Assembly: GCA_021323835.1 (NCBI GenBank) | Contig: JAJPKI010000162.1 | Span: 1 to 7,937 of the forward strand | DNA length: 7,937 nucleotides | Direction: 5' to 3' | Origin: Verrucomicrobiota bacterium | Lineage (GTDB): Bacteria; Verrucomicrobiota; Verrucomicrobiia; Limisphaerales; UBA11358 | Shown: positions 1-7,454 of the stretch, in pieces | Layout: each line of letters begins with the position of its first letter | Numbering within the stretch: position 1 is the stretch's first letter | The notes under the pieces: generated by a model | What the model was told of the DNA's origin: nothing | The model's database searches: none | Seen by the model: only the letters and a program-made list of their open reading frames with translations | Made by a program: the position numbers and the translations under genes

Positions 1-1052
1 AACATCGAGAACATCAACAACCATGCGGAATAAACAATGTCCGTGGCCGCGTTTCCGGCGATAAGGCGGATGGTATAAAGTCCGGCGAGGAAAAACACGT
101 CGAGCAAGACGACTCGCTTGATCCAGAATGAATACACCGTTGTCAGAAGCAGATACGCTGCCGTGACCGCGAAAAAAACCGGCGGAAGCTGCGCGGCGGC
201 AAACAATCCTGCAATCAAAAACAGCGGTGCGGCAATCAAACCAAATGGAATCGGTAAATCGCCGGAAGCCAACGGACGGAACCTTTTTGCCGCGTGCCGC
301 CGGTCGGCGTCCAAATCCATCAAATCGTTCACCAGATAAATTCCCGAGGCGCAAAGGCAGAAAATTCCGAAAGCGAAAATATTTTTCAATAGCAGCGGCG
401 TGTTGTCCAATTTATGTCCTGCGATGATAGGCGCGAAGACGATTAAATTTTTTGCCCACTGATGCATGCGCAAGCTGCGGGCAAATGGGAAAATTGAGTT
501 TTGTTTTGGCTCAAATGTTTTGCTCGCATTCGCTTTTTTTGCAAGCGATGCGCTGGCATTGACGGCAATGACTTCTCTCGCGCCGCGCCAAACCGCCAAA
601 TCAGCGGACGAATTCCCGGCGTAATCAAATCCGCGCGCGCCAAATTTTTTGACGAGCAAATCCAGTTTGTTTTTACTGAGTACATTCGTTTTGCCATCGC
701 TGGCAAGAACTTCGTCAAAAATGCCGACGTAATCCGCGACCGGTTTTGCCGCCTGCAAATCGGACGCCGTCGCCAAAATGATTTTTCGTCCGGCAGATTT
801 CTGTTCACGCAGCCACGCGAGAAAATTTTCGTTGTAGGGCAGGGAAGCGGCATCCACTTTGACCCGCTGCGCGAGTTGCATTTTCAAAAAAGCGCGACCG
901 CGTGTCCACCAAAGCAGCGCGGTAAAAATCAGCAGCGGATTTTTTTTGATGGCACGGATGAATGTTTCCCAGAGCAAATCGGTTTTAATAAGTGTGCCGT
1001 CCAAATCCACGACGAGCGGGATTGAGTTGGCGGGCACTTCTGAATTTGGCAT
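1..1052 (-). CDS. HAD hydrolase-UbiA prenyltransferase fusion, DPPR-synthase-like (C-terminus cut by window edge)
   Basis: The reverse strand reads 350 codons without a stop from an ATG at 1052 to the window edge. Residues 1-180 form a HAD-type hydrolase: motif I DLDGT at 16-20, motif II T95 in ILATAS, and motif IV-like YAGNSSADL at 144-152. Residues from about 190 on form a membrane UbiA domain. It opens with LRMHQWAKN (194-202) and carries the Mg/diphosphate motif NDLMDLDADR at 242-251, followed by KRFRPLASG. These blocks resemble mycobacterial decaprenyl-phosphate phosphoribosyltransferase (Rv3806c type) more than quinone-pathway UbiA. The family transfers phosphoribose from PRPP to polyprenyl phosphate in the inner membrane, and the fused HAD part could then remove the 5'-phosphate (inference). 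Full-length fusions are usually near 480-500 residues, so some 130-150 are missing. The gene starts 7 bases after the DUF4202 stop, so it is probably in the same operon. No clear Shine-Dalgarno is seen. A different prenyl acceptor cannot be excluded. Confidence 0.88.
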   Translation of the reverse strand, partial: MPNSEVPANSIPLVVDLDGTLIKTDLLWETFIRAIKKNPLLIFTALLWWTRGRAFLKMQLAQRVKVDAASLPYNENFLAWLREQKSAGRKIILATASDLQAAKPVADYVGIFDEVLASDGKTNVLSKNKLDLLVKKFGARGFDYAGNSSADLAVWRGAREVIAVNASASLAKKANASKTFEPKQNSIFPFARSLRMHQWAKNLIVFAPIIAGHKLDNTPLLLKNIFAFGIFCLCASGIYLVNDLMDLDADRRHAAKRFRPLASGDLPIPFGLIAAPLFLIAGLFAAAQLPPVFFAVTAAYLLLTTVYSFWIKRVVLLDVFFLAGLYTIRLIAGNAATDIVYSAWLLMFSM

Positions 1053-1059
1053 GGCTTGA

Positions 1060-1656
1060 TTAAACTTTAAGCGCGCGTTCGAGCAAAGATTTTTCGCGCT
1101 CGCCGTAATTTAATTTCAATGCTTCGGCTCGGGCAGCTTCGGTCATTTTCTGCCATGATTTTTTTAAGGCATTGATTGTTTTTTCGTCGTCCATTTTTGC
1201 GGCAAGGTCGGCGAATTGAAATTCCAAAAAGACGAGGCACAGGGCATCTTCGAGAATTCTCGTTTCGGCGTCGTTCGGAAAATTCTTTTTCAAATTCAAA
1301 TCCTGCACGCGATGAACCATTTCTTCGTCGTAACCGACACCGCGCAAAATTTCTCCGGCCTTTTGTGCGTGGAATTTTTTCAAATCGGCGCGCCATTTCA
1401 AATAGCCGGCGCGTGTCATGGGATAAGAATTGCGCGGAATTTCCCAGCGGCAAATATGCTGGCAACGCGCAGCCAATCGCAACGCTTCGTTGGCATTTGG
1501 CGCAAGTTTCAAAACCCATTTTTCCAGTCGTTGCGCGTAAAGCAATTCGCGCGGCTGTCCGGTTTCGGAATTCGGGTCGCGCGAATTGGCTTCGTCAAAT
1601 TTTTGCAACGCGGCGTCGAATTTATTTTTGTCGCGCGGTTGAAAATTTTCGGTCAC
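1060..1656 (-). CDS. DUF4202 family protein
   Basis: The protein is recognised as DUF4202 from the block LRLAARCQHICRWEIPR (residues 59-75), followed by SYPMTRAGYLKWR, and from EDALCLVFLEFQFAD further on. The family has no established function. Its conserved His (H67 here) and all-helical character recall HD-type proteins, but a full HD metal motif is not visible. The frame is open upstream to a TTG at 1743. I chose the GTG at 1656 because it gives 198 residues, the usual family size, with KFDAALQKFDEAN right at the N-terminus. The extra 29 residues from the TTG look like translated spacer and would leave only 5 bp to the divergent gene. A TTG at 1662 is a third option. It sits just upstream of the HAD-UbiA gene and is probably co-transcribed with it. 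Identity is firm; the start is moderately sure. Confidence 0.85.
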   Translation of the reverse strand: MTENFQPRDKNKFDAALQKFDEANSRDPNSETGQPRELLYAQRLEKWVLKLAPNANEALRLAARCQHICRWEIPRNSYPMTRAGYLKWRADLKKFHAQKAGEILRGVGYDEEMVHRVQDLNLKKNFPNDAETRILEDALCLVFLEFQFADLAAKMDDEKTINALKKSWQKMTEAARAEALKLNYGEREKSLLERALKV

Positions 1657-1711
1657 GGCCAAATTCTCGCTGAATTGACGTTGGCAAGGCAATGGCGAAG
1701 TCGTCGTCGGA

Positions 1712-1740
1712 TTGACAAACGCCAATCTTGTGACAATCTT
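1712..1740 (+). promoter_or_regulatory. Candidate sigma70-like promoter for the FAD oxidoreductase operon
   Basis: A perfect TTGACA stands at 1712-1717. At the ideal 17-bp spacing lies AATCTT (1735-1740), a poor -10 that matches TATAAT at 3 of 6 positions. Transcription would start near 1747, almost at the ATG at 1749, giving a leaderless or nearly leaderless mRNA. That fits the lack of any Shine-Dalgarno before this start. The box lies in the gap between divergent genes, where a promoter is expected. The weak -10 keeps this tentative. Confidence 0.3.
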
Positions 1741-1748
1741 CAAAACGC

Positions 1749-3059
1749 ATGATTGGAGAGCATGACGTTATCATCATCGGCTGCGGCCCGGGCGGCAGCA
1801 GCGCCGCAACTTTTCTGGCACGCGCAGGTAAACGGGTTTTAGTCCTCGAAAAAGAAATTTTCCCGCGATTTCATATCGGCGAATCGTTGTTGCCCTGCAA
1901 CATGGCGATTTTTCGCGAGATGGGCGTGCTGCCGGATTTGGAAGCGGCGGGCTTTCCGATTAAATACGGCGCGCGATTTGATTTGTGCAACGGCACGCTC
2001 GGAATGCGATTTTCTTTTCGCGACGGCAAATACAATCGCGAGCCGCAGGCGATTCAAGTCGAGCGCGAAAAGTTCGACCACATTTTGCTCAAGCACGCGC
2101 GCAAAACCGGCGCGGACATTCGCGAAGGCTGGACGGTGTCAAAAACCACTTCCGACGAAAATGGCGTGAATGTCGAGGCGCGCGACCCGGATGGAAAAAT
2201 TCATAATTTTCGCGCGGCATATTTGATTGATGCAAGCGGCCGCGCCAATTTAACGGGCAATCAAGAAAATCTTCGCGTCATTCATCCGAGCCACAAAAAG
2301 CTGGCAGTGTTCGCGCAATATGCCGGCGTGGTTCGCGACAAAGGAGAAGCGAGCACGGATATTATTATTGTGCGCTTGCCGAACAAATGGTTTTGGATGA
2401 TCCCGATTTCCGCAGAGAAAATGAGCGTCGGCATGGTGATTGATAAGGATGAATTTTCGCAGGAAATTGGAACACCGGGAGAAATTCTTGAACGCTGGAT
2501 TGCTGCGACCGCCGCCGTGAAAGAGCGCATGATGAATGTGCAGCGCGTCAGCGAAGTGCGCACGACCAGCGATTTCAGTTATTACAATCGCAAGCTCGTC
2601 GGCAATCGTCTGCTGCGCGTTGGCGACGCCGCCGGTTTCATGGACCCGATTTTTTCCGCCGGTGTGTTTCTGGCGATGTGGTCGGGAAAACGGGCGGCGG
2701 AAATCGTCATCGAATCCATAGCCGCAGGCAAACCGTTGGAACGGAAATTTCGCGCCTATGAAAAGCGCATCAACAAAGGCATGAAATATTACTGGCGCAT
2801 GGTGGATAATTTTTACACGACGCCATTCATGGAATTGTTTCTGCGCCCGAGCGAGCGATACAATTTATTTTCCGCCGTCATCGGCGTGCTTGCGGGCGAA
2901 GTGGAAGGAAGCTGGGCGATGCGCTGGCGAATGGAATTGTTTTTCTTGTTCGTCAAAATCCAAAAACGCTGGCCGATATCGCCTCGCATTTCCTTTGCGC
3001 CGCGCGCGCCGCGAAAAATTCAACACTACGAATCCGGCCCGCGCCTCGAAAAAGTTTGA
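1749..3059 (+). CDS. FAD-dependent oxidoreductase, flavin-dependent halogenase-like
   Basis: This is a complete 436-residue flavoprotein. The N-terminal dinucleotide-binding fold reads DVIIIGCGPGGSSAA (6-20, GxGxxG) and ends in acidic E34. GESLLP (44-49) and IKYGARF (71-77) follow. K72 sits where flavin-dependent halogenases carry their catalytic lysine. WFWMIP (214-219) exactly fits the halogenase WxWxIP signature, and VGDAAGFMDPIFSAG (GD at 292-293) is the second FAD-contact block. The C-terminal helical part (FYTTPFMELFLRPSER) is typical of the NAD(P)/FAD-dependent oxidoreductases found beside aryl-polyene and resorcinol genes. It may halogenate or hydroxylate an aromatic or acyl-carrier-bound substrate, or reduce isoprenoid/polyene double bonds like the related geranylgeranyl reductases. 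Sequence alone does not decide. An in-frame TGA at 1731 makes ATG 1749 the only reasonable start. It is the first gene of the operon, and its stop overlaps the next start by 4 bases (TTGA). Confidence 0.87.
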   Translation: MIGEHDVIIIGCGPGGSSAATFLARAGKRVLVLEKEIFPRFHIGESLLPCNMAIFREMGVLPDLEAAGFPIKYGARFDLCNGTLGMRFSFRDGKYNREPQAIQVEREKFDHILLKHARKTGADIREGWTVSKTTSDENGVNVEARDPDGKIHNFRAAYLIDASGRANLTGNQENLRVIHPSHKKLAVFAQYAGVVRDKGEASTDIIIVRLPNKWFWMIPISAEKMSVGMVIDKDEFSQEIGTPGEILERWIAATAAVKERMMNVQRVSEVRTTSDFSYYNRKLVGNRLLRVGDAAGFMDPIFSAGVFLAMWSGKRAAEIVIESIAAGKPLERKFRAYEKRINKGMKYYWRMVDNFYTTPFMELFLRPSERYNLFSAVIGVLAGEVEGSWAMRWRMELFFLFVKIQKRWPISPRISFAPRAPRKIQHYESGPRLEKV

Positions 3060-3526
3060 GAACCATTTTTCCAGCCATCGCTTTCTTTGCATTTGCGGCG
3101 ATTGTTTGTGTGAGTTGCAAAACGCCGACTTCGTTGTCGCCGATGAATTTATCGTCGCCGGGCTGGACCGTTCTTCGCGGCCAGGCAATTTGGCAGCCGC
3201 CGAAAAATGGAAAAGAAATTGCGGGCGATTTGATTTTGGCGACTAATGAGAATGGAAATTTTTTCATTCAATTTTCCAAAACGCCATTCACCATCGCGAC
3301 GGCTGAAGCGGAAGACCAGCAATGGGAAATCCGTTTCGGCAATGACAAATACGCGTGGCGCGGTGGGGGCGCGCCGCCGGACAGATTTTTGTGGTTTCAA
3401 TTGCCGCCCGCGTTGCTCGATACCAATTTGACTGGCGACTGGAAATTTGAGCGCGACTCCGGCAAGCTGTGGCGATTGAAGAACGTTCGCACAGGCGAAA
3501 AATTGGAAGGCCAATTTTTCCAATGA
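3056..3526 (+). CDS. Small predicted lipoprotein, possibly LolB/DUF3261-like
   Basis: A 156-residue protein begins with a lipoprotein-type signal: Arg2, a hydrophobic stretch (I4-V19), then Cys21 preceded by Ser. The lipobox reads C-V-S-C, so position -3 is Cys rather than the usual Leu/Val/Ile. The mature part is rich in Trp, Phe and Gly with alternating beta-like segments (AIWQPP, GDLILATNENGNFFIQF, WEIRFGNDKYAW, WKFERDSGKLWRL), consistent with a small beta-sheet lipid-binding fold. I do not recognise the family with certainty. Aryl-polyene clusters carry a DUF3261 lipoprotein (ApeN type) between exporter and LolA genes, and a LolB-like acceptor paired with the downstream LolA-like carrier makes sense; both are inferences from context. 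The start is a TTG sharing TTGA with the upstream stop, and no ATG lies before the signal peptide. The end overlaps the next ATG by 4 bases. No Shine-Dalgarno is evident, so translational coupling is likely. Confidence 0.7.
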   Translation: MRTIFPAIAFFAFAAIVCVSCKTPTSLSPMNLSSPGWTVLRGQAIWQPPKNGKEIAGDLILATNENGNFFIQFSKTPFTIATAEAEDQQWEIRFGNDKYAWRGGGAPPDRFLWFQLPPALLDTNLTGDWKFERDSGKLWRLKNVRTGEKLEGQFFQ

Positions 3527-6500
3527 AAATCCGCTGGTGGTGGATTTTGTTTCTCATTCCCGTCGTCGCCGGCCTTGCGCGATTGCATTTTGACACCGAG
3601 GTTCTTGACTTGCTGCCTGCGAATGTTCCCGCCGTGCAAGGCCTGAAAATTTATCAGCAACATTTTTCCAATTCACGCGAACTCATCGTCACCGTCAAAG
3701 CGTCGGACGCGGAAACGGCCGAAGCCACCGCGAAATCTCTCGCCGAAAAATTACGCGCAGAAACAAATTTAACTTCGCAAGTCATTTGGCAGCCGCCGTG
3801 GCAGGAACATCCTGAACAAACTGCTGAACTGATTGGCTATTTATGGCTGAACCAGCCGCCAAAATTTTTTCAAAAATTTGCCGACAAACTTTCCGAAACG
3901 AATTTGCCGAATGTTTTGGCCATGACGCGCGAACGACTGGCGACTTCAATGTCGCCAAATGAAATCGGGCAATTGAGTTACGACCCGCTCGGCTTCACGC
4001 AATTGCCGCAAAATTCCGCCGCGCCAAATTTTGCGCAGGGGCAGGGGCTGTTTTCATCTGCCGACGGAACTTTCCGGATTATTTTCGTGGAGGCAAAAAA
4101 TGACTTGGCCGATTACCGCGATTGCACGACTTGGCTCGCTGCAGTAAAAAACGCCGTCAACGTCGCCGTGCCGCCAAATTCACAAATTCAAATCGGTTAT
4201 ACCGGTCGTCCTGTGTTCGTTGCCGAAATTTCCGGCGGCATGAAACATGACATTACATTTTCCATCGCGGGCACATCGTTCATCATCGCGATATTATTTT
4301 GGCTCGCACATCGCCGCATCAAGCCGATGCTCTGGCTGCTGACGTTGCTTGCATTGATTCTCGCGACGACGCTCGCGCTTGGCGGATTAATCTTTGGCGC
4401 AATCAGTATCGTGAGCATGGGGTTCGCCGCAATTTTGCTCGGCCTCGCCGTGGATTACGCAGTCGTTCATTATCAGGAAGCGCTTGCGCATCCGCAAAAA
4501 TCAATTCCCGAAATCCGCCGCGCCATTGCGCCGGCAATTTTTTGGGCGGCGATCACGACCATTTCCGCGTTTCTCGTTCTGAACTTTGGCGGCTTGCCCG
4601 GCCTAGCGCAACTCGGTTCGCTCGTCGCCATCGGCGTCGCGCTTGCGGCGCTGGTGATGATTTTTTTCTATTTGCCGCCGTTGTTTCCCGACCGAATGCG
4701 GCCGCAATCAAATTGCAACACGGATAAAATTGAAAAAATCGCGGTATTGAATCCGCTTCGCGCCAAAACAGTATTTTTGATTACGGCTGCTTTAATTTTT
4801 ATCTGCGCTGCAATTTTATATTCCGGCCTGCCAAAGATGGATGCGACGGCCAATGTCGTTCAACCGCGTAACAGCGAAGCTTACGCCACGATGGATGCCA
4901 TCAAGAAAAATCTCGGCCATGCGCGCGAGCCGTTCTGGCTGGTCATCGCAGGAAAAAATGAAAACGAAGTCGCGAAGAAATTGGACGCGATTCAACCAGT
5001 CCTCCAAAATTCTGTTTCGAACCAAACGCTAGCGGGCTTTGATTCGCCGGATTTCATGTGGCCGCGACCTGAATTTCAAAATGCCAATCGCATCGTCGCG
5101 CAAAAAATCATTTCCGAACGCGAAGCCCTTCGCGCCGCAATTTTGACAAATGGATTTGCTGGAAGCGCGCTCGGCTTGACCGAAAGCATTTTACAAACGT
5201 GGCAACGCGCCAGCGCGGCGACCAATGTTTTTTGGCCGACGAATCAATTATGCGATTGGATTTTCGGAAAAATTTCCGCTCGTGAAACTAATCAAATGTT
5301 TGCGGTTGCCTTTCTTTATCCAACGGCCAACGCGACCGCAATATCCTTTGCTCAACTTGAATTACAATTGCCGCGCGATGGCGTTTGGCTTTCGAGTTGG
5401 GAATTGCTGGGCACAAATGTTTTGGATGAAGTGAAACGCAATCTTTGGAAATTACTGCTGCCGATGATGACGCTCATTTTGCTTTCGCTATGGTTTGCAT
5501 TCCGACGATTTGCCGAAATCGCTTTCAGTCTCGGTATTTTATTTTTGAGCGGACTATGCCTGCTGGCCGTCATGCGCTTATCCGGCTGGCAATGGAATCT
5601 GCTCAATCTCATGGCGCTGCCGTTGATTCTCGGAACGGGCGTGGATTACAGCATCTTCATGCAACTCGCATTGCGCCGCTATGATGGTGATTTGCGTCTC
5701 GCGCATCGCGCGGTCGGACGCGCGCTGTTGCTTTGCGGCGGCACGGCCATCGCAGGCTTCGGCTCGTTGGGATTTTCCAACAACGCCGGCATGGCAAGTC
5801 TCGGCAAAGTCTGCGCCGTCGGCATTGCGGGAAATGTTTTCATATCCGTTTTTCTATTGCCGGTCTGGTGGAAATTTTTTCTGCGCAATGAAAAATCAAA
5901 ATCGCCATCACGATTGTATGCCGGAAAAGTTTGGAAGATGGCATTGACCTTCGCCCGAATTTTGCCAAAGCCGATTCTTCATATTTTTGCAAAATGTGCT
6001 GCTGCTATTTACTGCCGGTTCGCATCCAATCGCCGTGAAATTGTCGTTCAAAACCTGTTGCCGGTTTTTCGGGGCGACCGCAAACTCGCCGAAAAGTCCG
6101 TGTGCAAATTATTCGGACAATTTGCGCTGAAAATTTGCGACCTCCTGCGGTTTGAAAGCGGTGTCGCCGACAAAAACTGGTTCACCGGCTGGAAAGGCTG
6201 GGAACATTTCAATACGGCGCACGCGCGCGGCAAAGGCGTGTTGCTCGTCACGCCGCATCTGGGTAATTGGGAATTGGGCGGACCGTTTCTGACCGAGCAC
6301 GGATTCAAGCTGCTCGTTCTCACGCAGCCCGAACCCGACGCGCAATTGACCGCGTTGCGGCAGAATTCGCGCGCGCAACGCGGCGTGGAAACGCTTGTTG
6401 TCGGAGACCACGACGCCTTCGCCTTTGTCGAAATCATCAAGCGCTTGCAAAACGGGGCGATTGTGGCGTTGCTGGTTGACCGTCCGCCCCCGCACACGGC

Positions 6501-6789
6501 GGTGAACGTGAAATTGTTCGGCAAAGATTTTCCGGCCTCAATCGCCGCGGCGGAATTGGCGCGCGCTTCCGGCTGCGCCATTTTGCCGTGCATCATGGTT
6601 CGTAATGGCGCGCATTATCGGGCGGAAATTTTTCCGGAAATTAATTACGACCGCGCGGCCATCGGCAGTCGGGAAGGGCGGATTCAATTGACGCAGAAAA
6701 TGATGACGGCATTTGAGCCGTTGATTCGCGAAAATGCGGAACAGTGGTATCATTTTGTGCCGGTTTGGCCGGAGGAAAAATCGCCATGA
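3523..6789 (+). CDS. MMPL/RND exporter fused to a LpxL-type lysophospholipid acyltransferase
   Basis: One uninterrupted 1088-residue frame holds two proteins. Residues 1-785 are an MMPL/RND exporter: TM1 at 5-21, a periplasmic domain to about 240, and TM2-6 at 244-385. TM7 follows at 416-436, then a second periplasmic domain and TM8-12 at 643-783. Paired Asp-Tyr residues in the two repeats (GLAVDY, D311-Y312; GTGVDY, D708-Y709) match the proton-relay positions of MmpL proteins. Residues 797-1088 are an LPLAT/HtrB-LpxL domain: HLGNWE (H912, E917) is the HX4E catalytic motif, then LLVDRPP (D986), and the closing EQWYHFVPVW. The exporter half would drive an amphiphile across the inner membrane, and the acyltransferase half, probably on the cytoplasmic face, would load an acyl chain on it. 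ATG 3523 is chosen over an upstream start at 3469: it gives a normal TM1, overlaps the previous stop as ATGA, and has a weak GGAAGG at 3505. In aryl-polyene clusters these two functions are usually separate genes. Confidence 0.92.
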   Translation: MKIRWWWILFLIPVVAGLARLHFDTEVLDLLPANVPAVQGLKIYQQHFSNSRELIVTVKASDAETAEATAKSLAEKLRAETNLTSQVIWQPPWQEHPEQTAELIGYLWLNQPPKFFQKFADKLSETNLPNVLAMTRERLATSMSPNEIGQLSYDPLGFTQLPQNSAAPNFAQGQGLFSSADGTFRIIFVEAKNDLADYRDCTTWLAAVKNAVNVAVPPNSQIQIGYTGRPVFVAEISGGMKHDITFSIAGTSFIIAILFWLAHRRIKPMLWLLTLLALILATTLALGGLIFGAISIVSMGFAAILLGLAVDYAVVHYQEALAHPQKSIPEIRRAIAPAIFWAAITTISAFLVLNFGGLPGLAQLGSLVAIGVALAALVMIFFYLPPLFPDRMRPQSNCNTDKIEKIAVLNPLRAKTVFLITAALIFICAAILYSGLPKMDATANVVQPRNSEAYATMDAIKKNLGHAREPFWLVIAGKNENEVAKKLDAIQPVLQNSVSNQTLAGFDSPDFMWPRPEFQNANRIVAQKIISEREALRAAILTNGFAGSALGLTESILQTWQRASAATNVFWPTNQLCDWIFGKISARETNQMFAVAFLYPTANATAISFAQLELQLPRDGVWLSSWELLGTNVLDEVKRNLWKLLLPMMTLILLSLWFAFRRFAEIAFSLGILFLSGLCLLAVMRLSGWQWNLLNLMALPLILGTGVDYSIFMQLALRRYDGDLRLAHRAVGRALLLCGGTAIAGFGSLGFSNNAGMASLGKVCAVGIAGNVFISVFLLPVWWKFFLRNEKSKSPSRLYAGKVWKMALTFARILPKPILHIFAKCAAAIYCRFASNRREIVVQNLLPVFRGDRKLAEKSVCKLFGQFALKICDLLRFESGVADKNWFTGWKGWEHFNTAHARGKGVLLVTPHLGNWELGGPFLTEHGFKLLVLTQPEPDAQLTALRQNSRAQRGVETLVVGDHDAFAFVEIIKRLQNGAIVALLVDRPPPHTAVNVKLFGKDFPASIAAAELARASGCAILPCIMVRNGAHYRAEIFPEINYDRAAIGSREGRIQLTQKMMTAFEPLIRENAEQWYHFVPVWPEEKSP
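6771..6775 (+). promoter_or_regulatory. Strong ribosome binding site for the lolA-like gene
   Basis: GGAGG lies 10 bases before the ATG at 6786, inside the last codons of the exporter-acyltransferase gene. It is the only clear Shine-Dalgarno in the operon, and it fixes the lolA-like start at 6786 instead of the in-frame codon at 6744. It suggests independent, possibly higher, translation of the periplasmic carrier. Confidence 0.65.
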
Positions 6790-7454
6790 AAAAAAATCTG
6801 ATGGTCGTGCTAGCAATTTTTGCGCTGCAAAATATTTTTGCCGCAGACGCCAATTCCGTTTTGAACAATTGGTTTGCCGCGCAAGCAAAAGTAAAAACGT
6901 GGTCGGCGGATTTCATGCAAATACGTTCGTTCAAAGTGTTGACGCAGCCGCTGACGACGAGAGGGAAAATTTATTTTTCCGAGCCGAACGATTTCCGATG
7001 GCAATTGGGCGACCCCGTTCAAACAGTCGCCATTCGTCACGATGACGAAATGTTTGTCGTTTATCCGCTGCTCAAGCGCGCCGAAAAATATCCGATGGGC
7101 GCCAGCGCGCCGCAACAATTGCGCGATACGCTTTCATTGTTGCAGGCCGGAATGCCGCGCACGCAAAAGGAATTTGAATCGCAATTTCAAATCAAATCGC
7201 TTGTGGAAACTAACGGCAATTGGCAAATGACCTTGCAGCCGAAAAGCCAGGGCGCGCGGCAAATGCTGCCGGAATTGAAAATCATGCTGGCGACAAATGA
7301 TTTTTCGCTGGCGAGCACCACGCTGGTTTTTGCCGACGGCTCAATGATGGAAAACGATTATACCAACGCCGTCGTCAATCCCTCGCTCGACCGGAACATG
7401 TTTGAATGGACGCCGCCGGCCGATTACAAAGTCACCGAACCGGCGGGACGATAA
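6786..7454 (+). CDS. LolA-like periplasmic lipoprotein/lipid carrier
   Basis: A 222-residue secreted protein. The signal peptide is MKKNLMVVLAIFALQNIFA, with probable signal peptidase I cleavage after the Ala at residue 19. The mature part opens with NSVLNNWFAAQAKVKTWSADFMQ, then PLTTRGKIYFSEPNDFRWQLG. This is the pattern of LolA-family proteins, which form an open beta-barrel that shields an acyl chain in the periplasm. The LolA paralogues of aryl-polyene/xanthomonadin-type clusters (ApeL type) are thought to carry the exported lipid product to the outer membrane, and the place next to an MMPL exporter points to that specialised role rather than housekeeping lipoprotein sorting. The ATG overlaps the previous stop by 4 bases and has a good GGAGG site. 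The last ten coding bases before the final base and stop codon (codons for Pro-Ala-Gly-Arg) form one arm of the downstream inverted repeat, so the extreme C-terminus may derive from that element. Confidence 0.88.
   Translation: MKKNLMVVLAIFALQNIFAADANSVLNNWFAAQAKVKTWSADFMQIRSFKVLTQPLTTRGKIYFSEPNDFRWQLGDPVQTVAIRHDDEMFVVYPLLKRAEKYPMGASAPQQLRDTLSLLQAGMPRTQKEFESQFQIKSLVETNGNWQMTLQPKSQGARQMLPELKIMLATNDFSLASTTLVFADGSMMENDYTNAVVNPSLDRNMFEWTPPADYKVTEPAGR

Noticed and set aside
501..1025. Long plus-strand frame opposite the HAD-UbiA gene
   Set aside because: Arg/Phe-rich, no recognisable domain; antisense shadow of a gene with clear motifs.
1657..1743. N-terminal extension of the DUF4202 protein from a TTG at 1743
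   Set aside because: Residues do not look like the family, it needs a rare start codon, and it would leave no room for promoters between the divergent genes.
1216..1752. Plus-strand 178-codon frame opposite DUF4202
   Set aside because: No family features and it overlaps the flavoenzyme start; antisense shadow.
3469..3522. Upstream in-frame start for the exporter-acyltransferase
   Set aside because: It adds 18 charged residues before TM1 and a 58-base overlap with the lipoprotein gene. ATG 3523 gives the 4-base overlap seen at the other junctions.
6048..6596. Minus-strand 182-codon frame inside the acyltransferase domain
   Set aside because: Composition is that of an antisense shadow; the plus strand has intact acyltransferase motifs.
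6744..6785. Upstream in-frame start for the LolA-like protein
   Set aside because: The added residues spoil the signal peptide. ATG 6786 has the GGAGG site and a proper Lys-Lys-hydrophobic signal.
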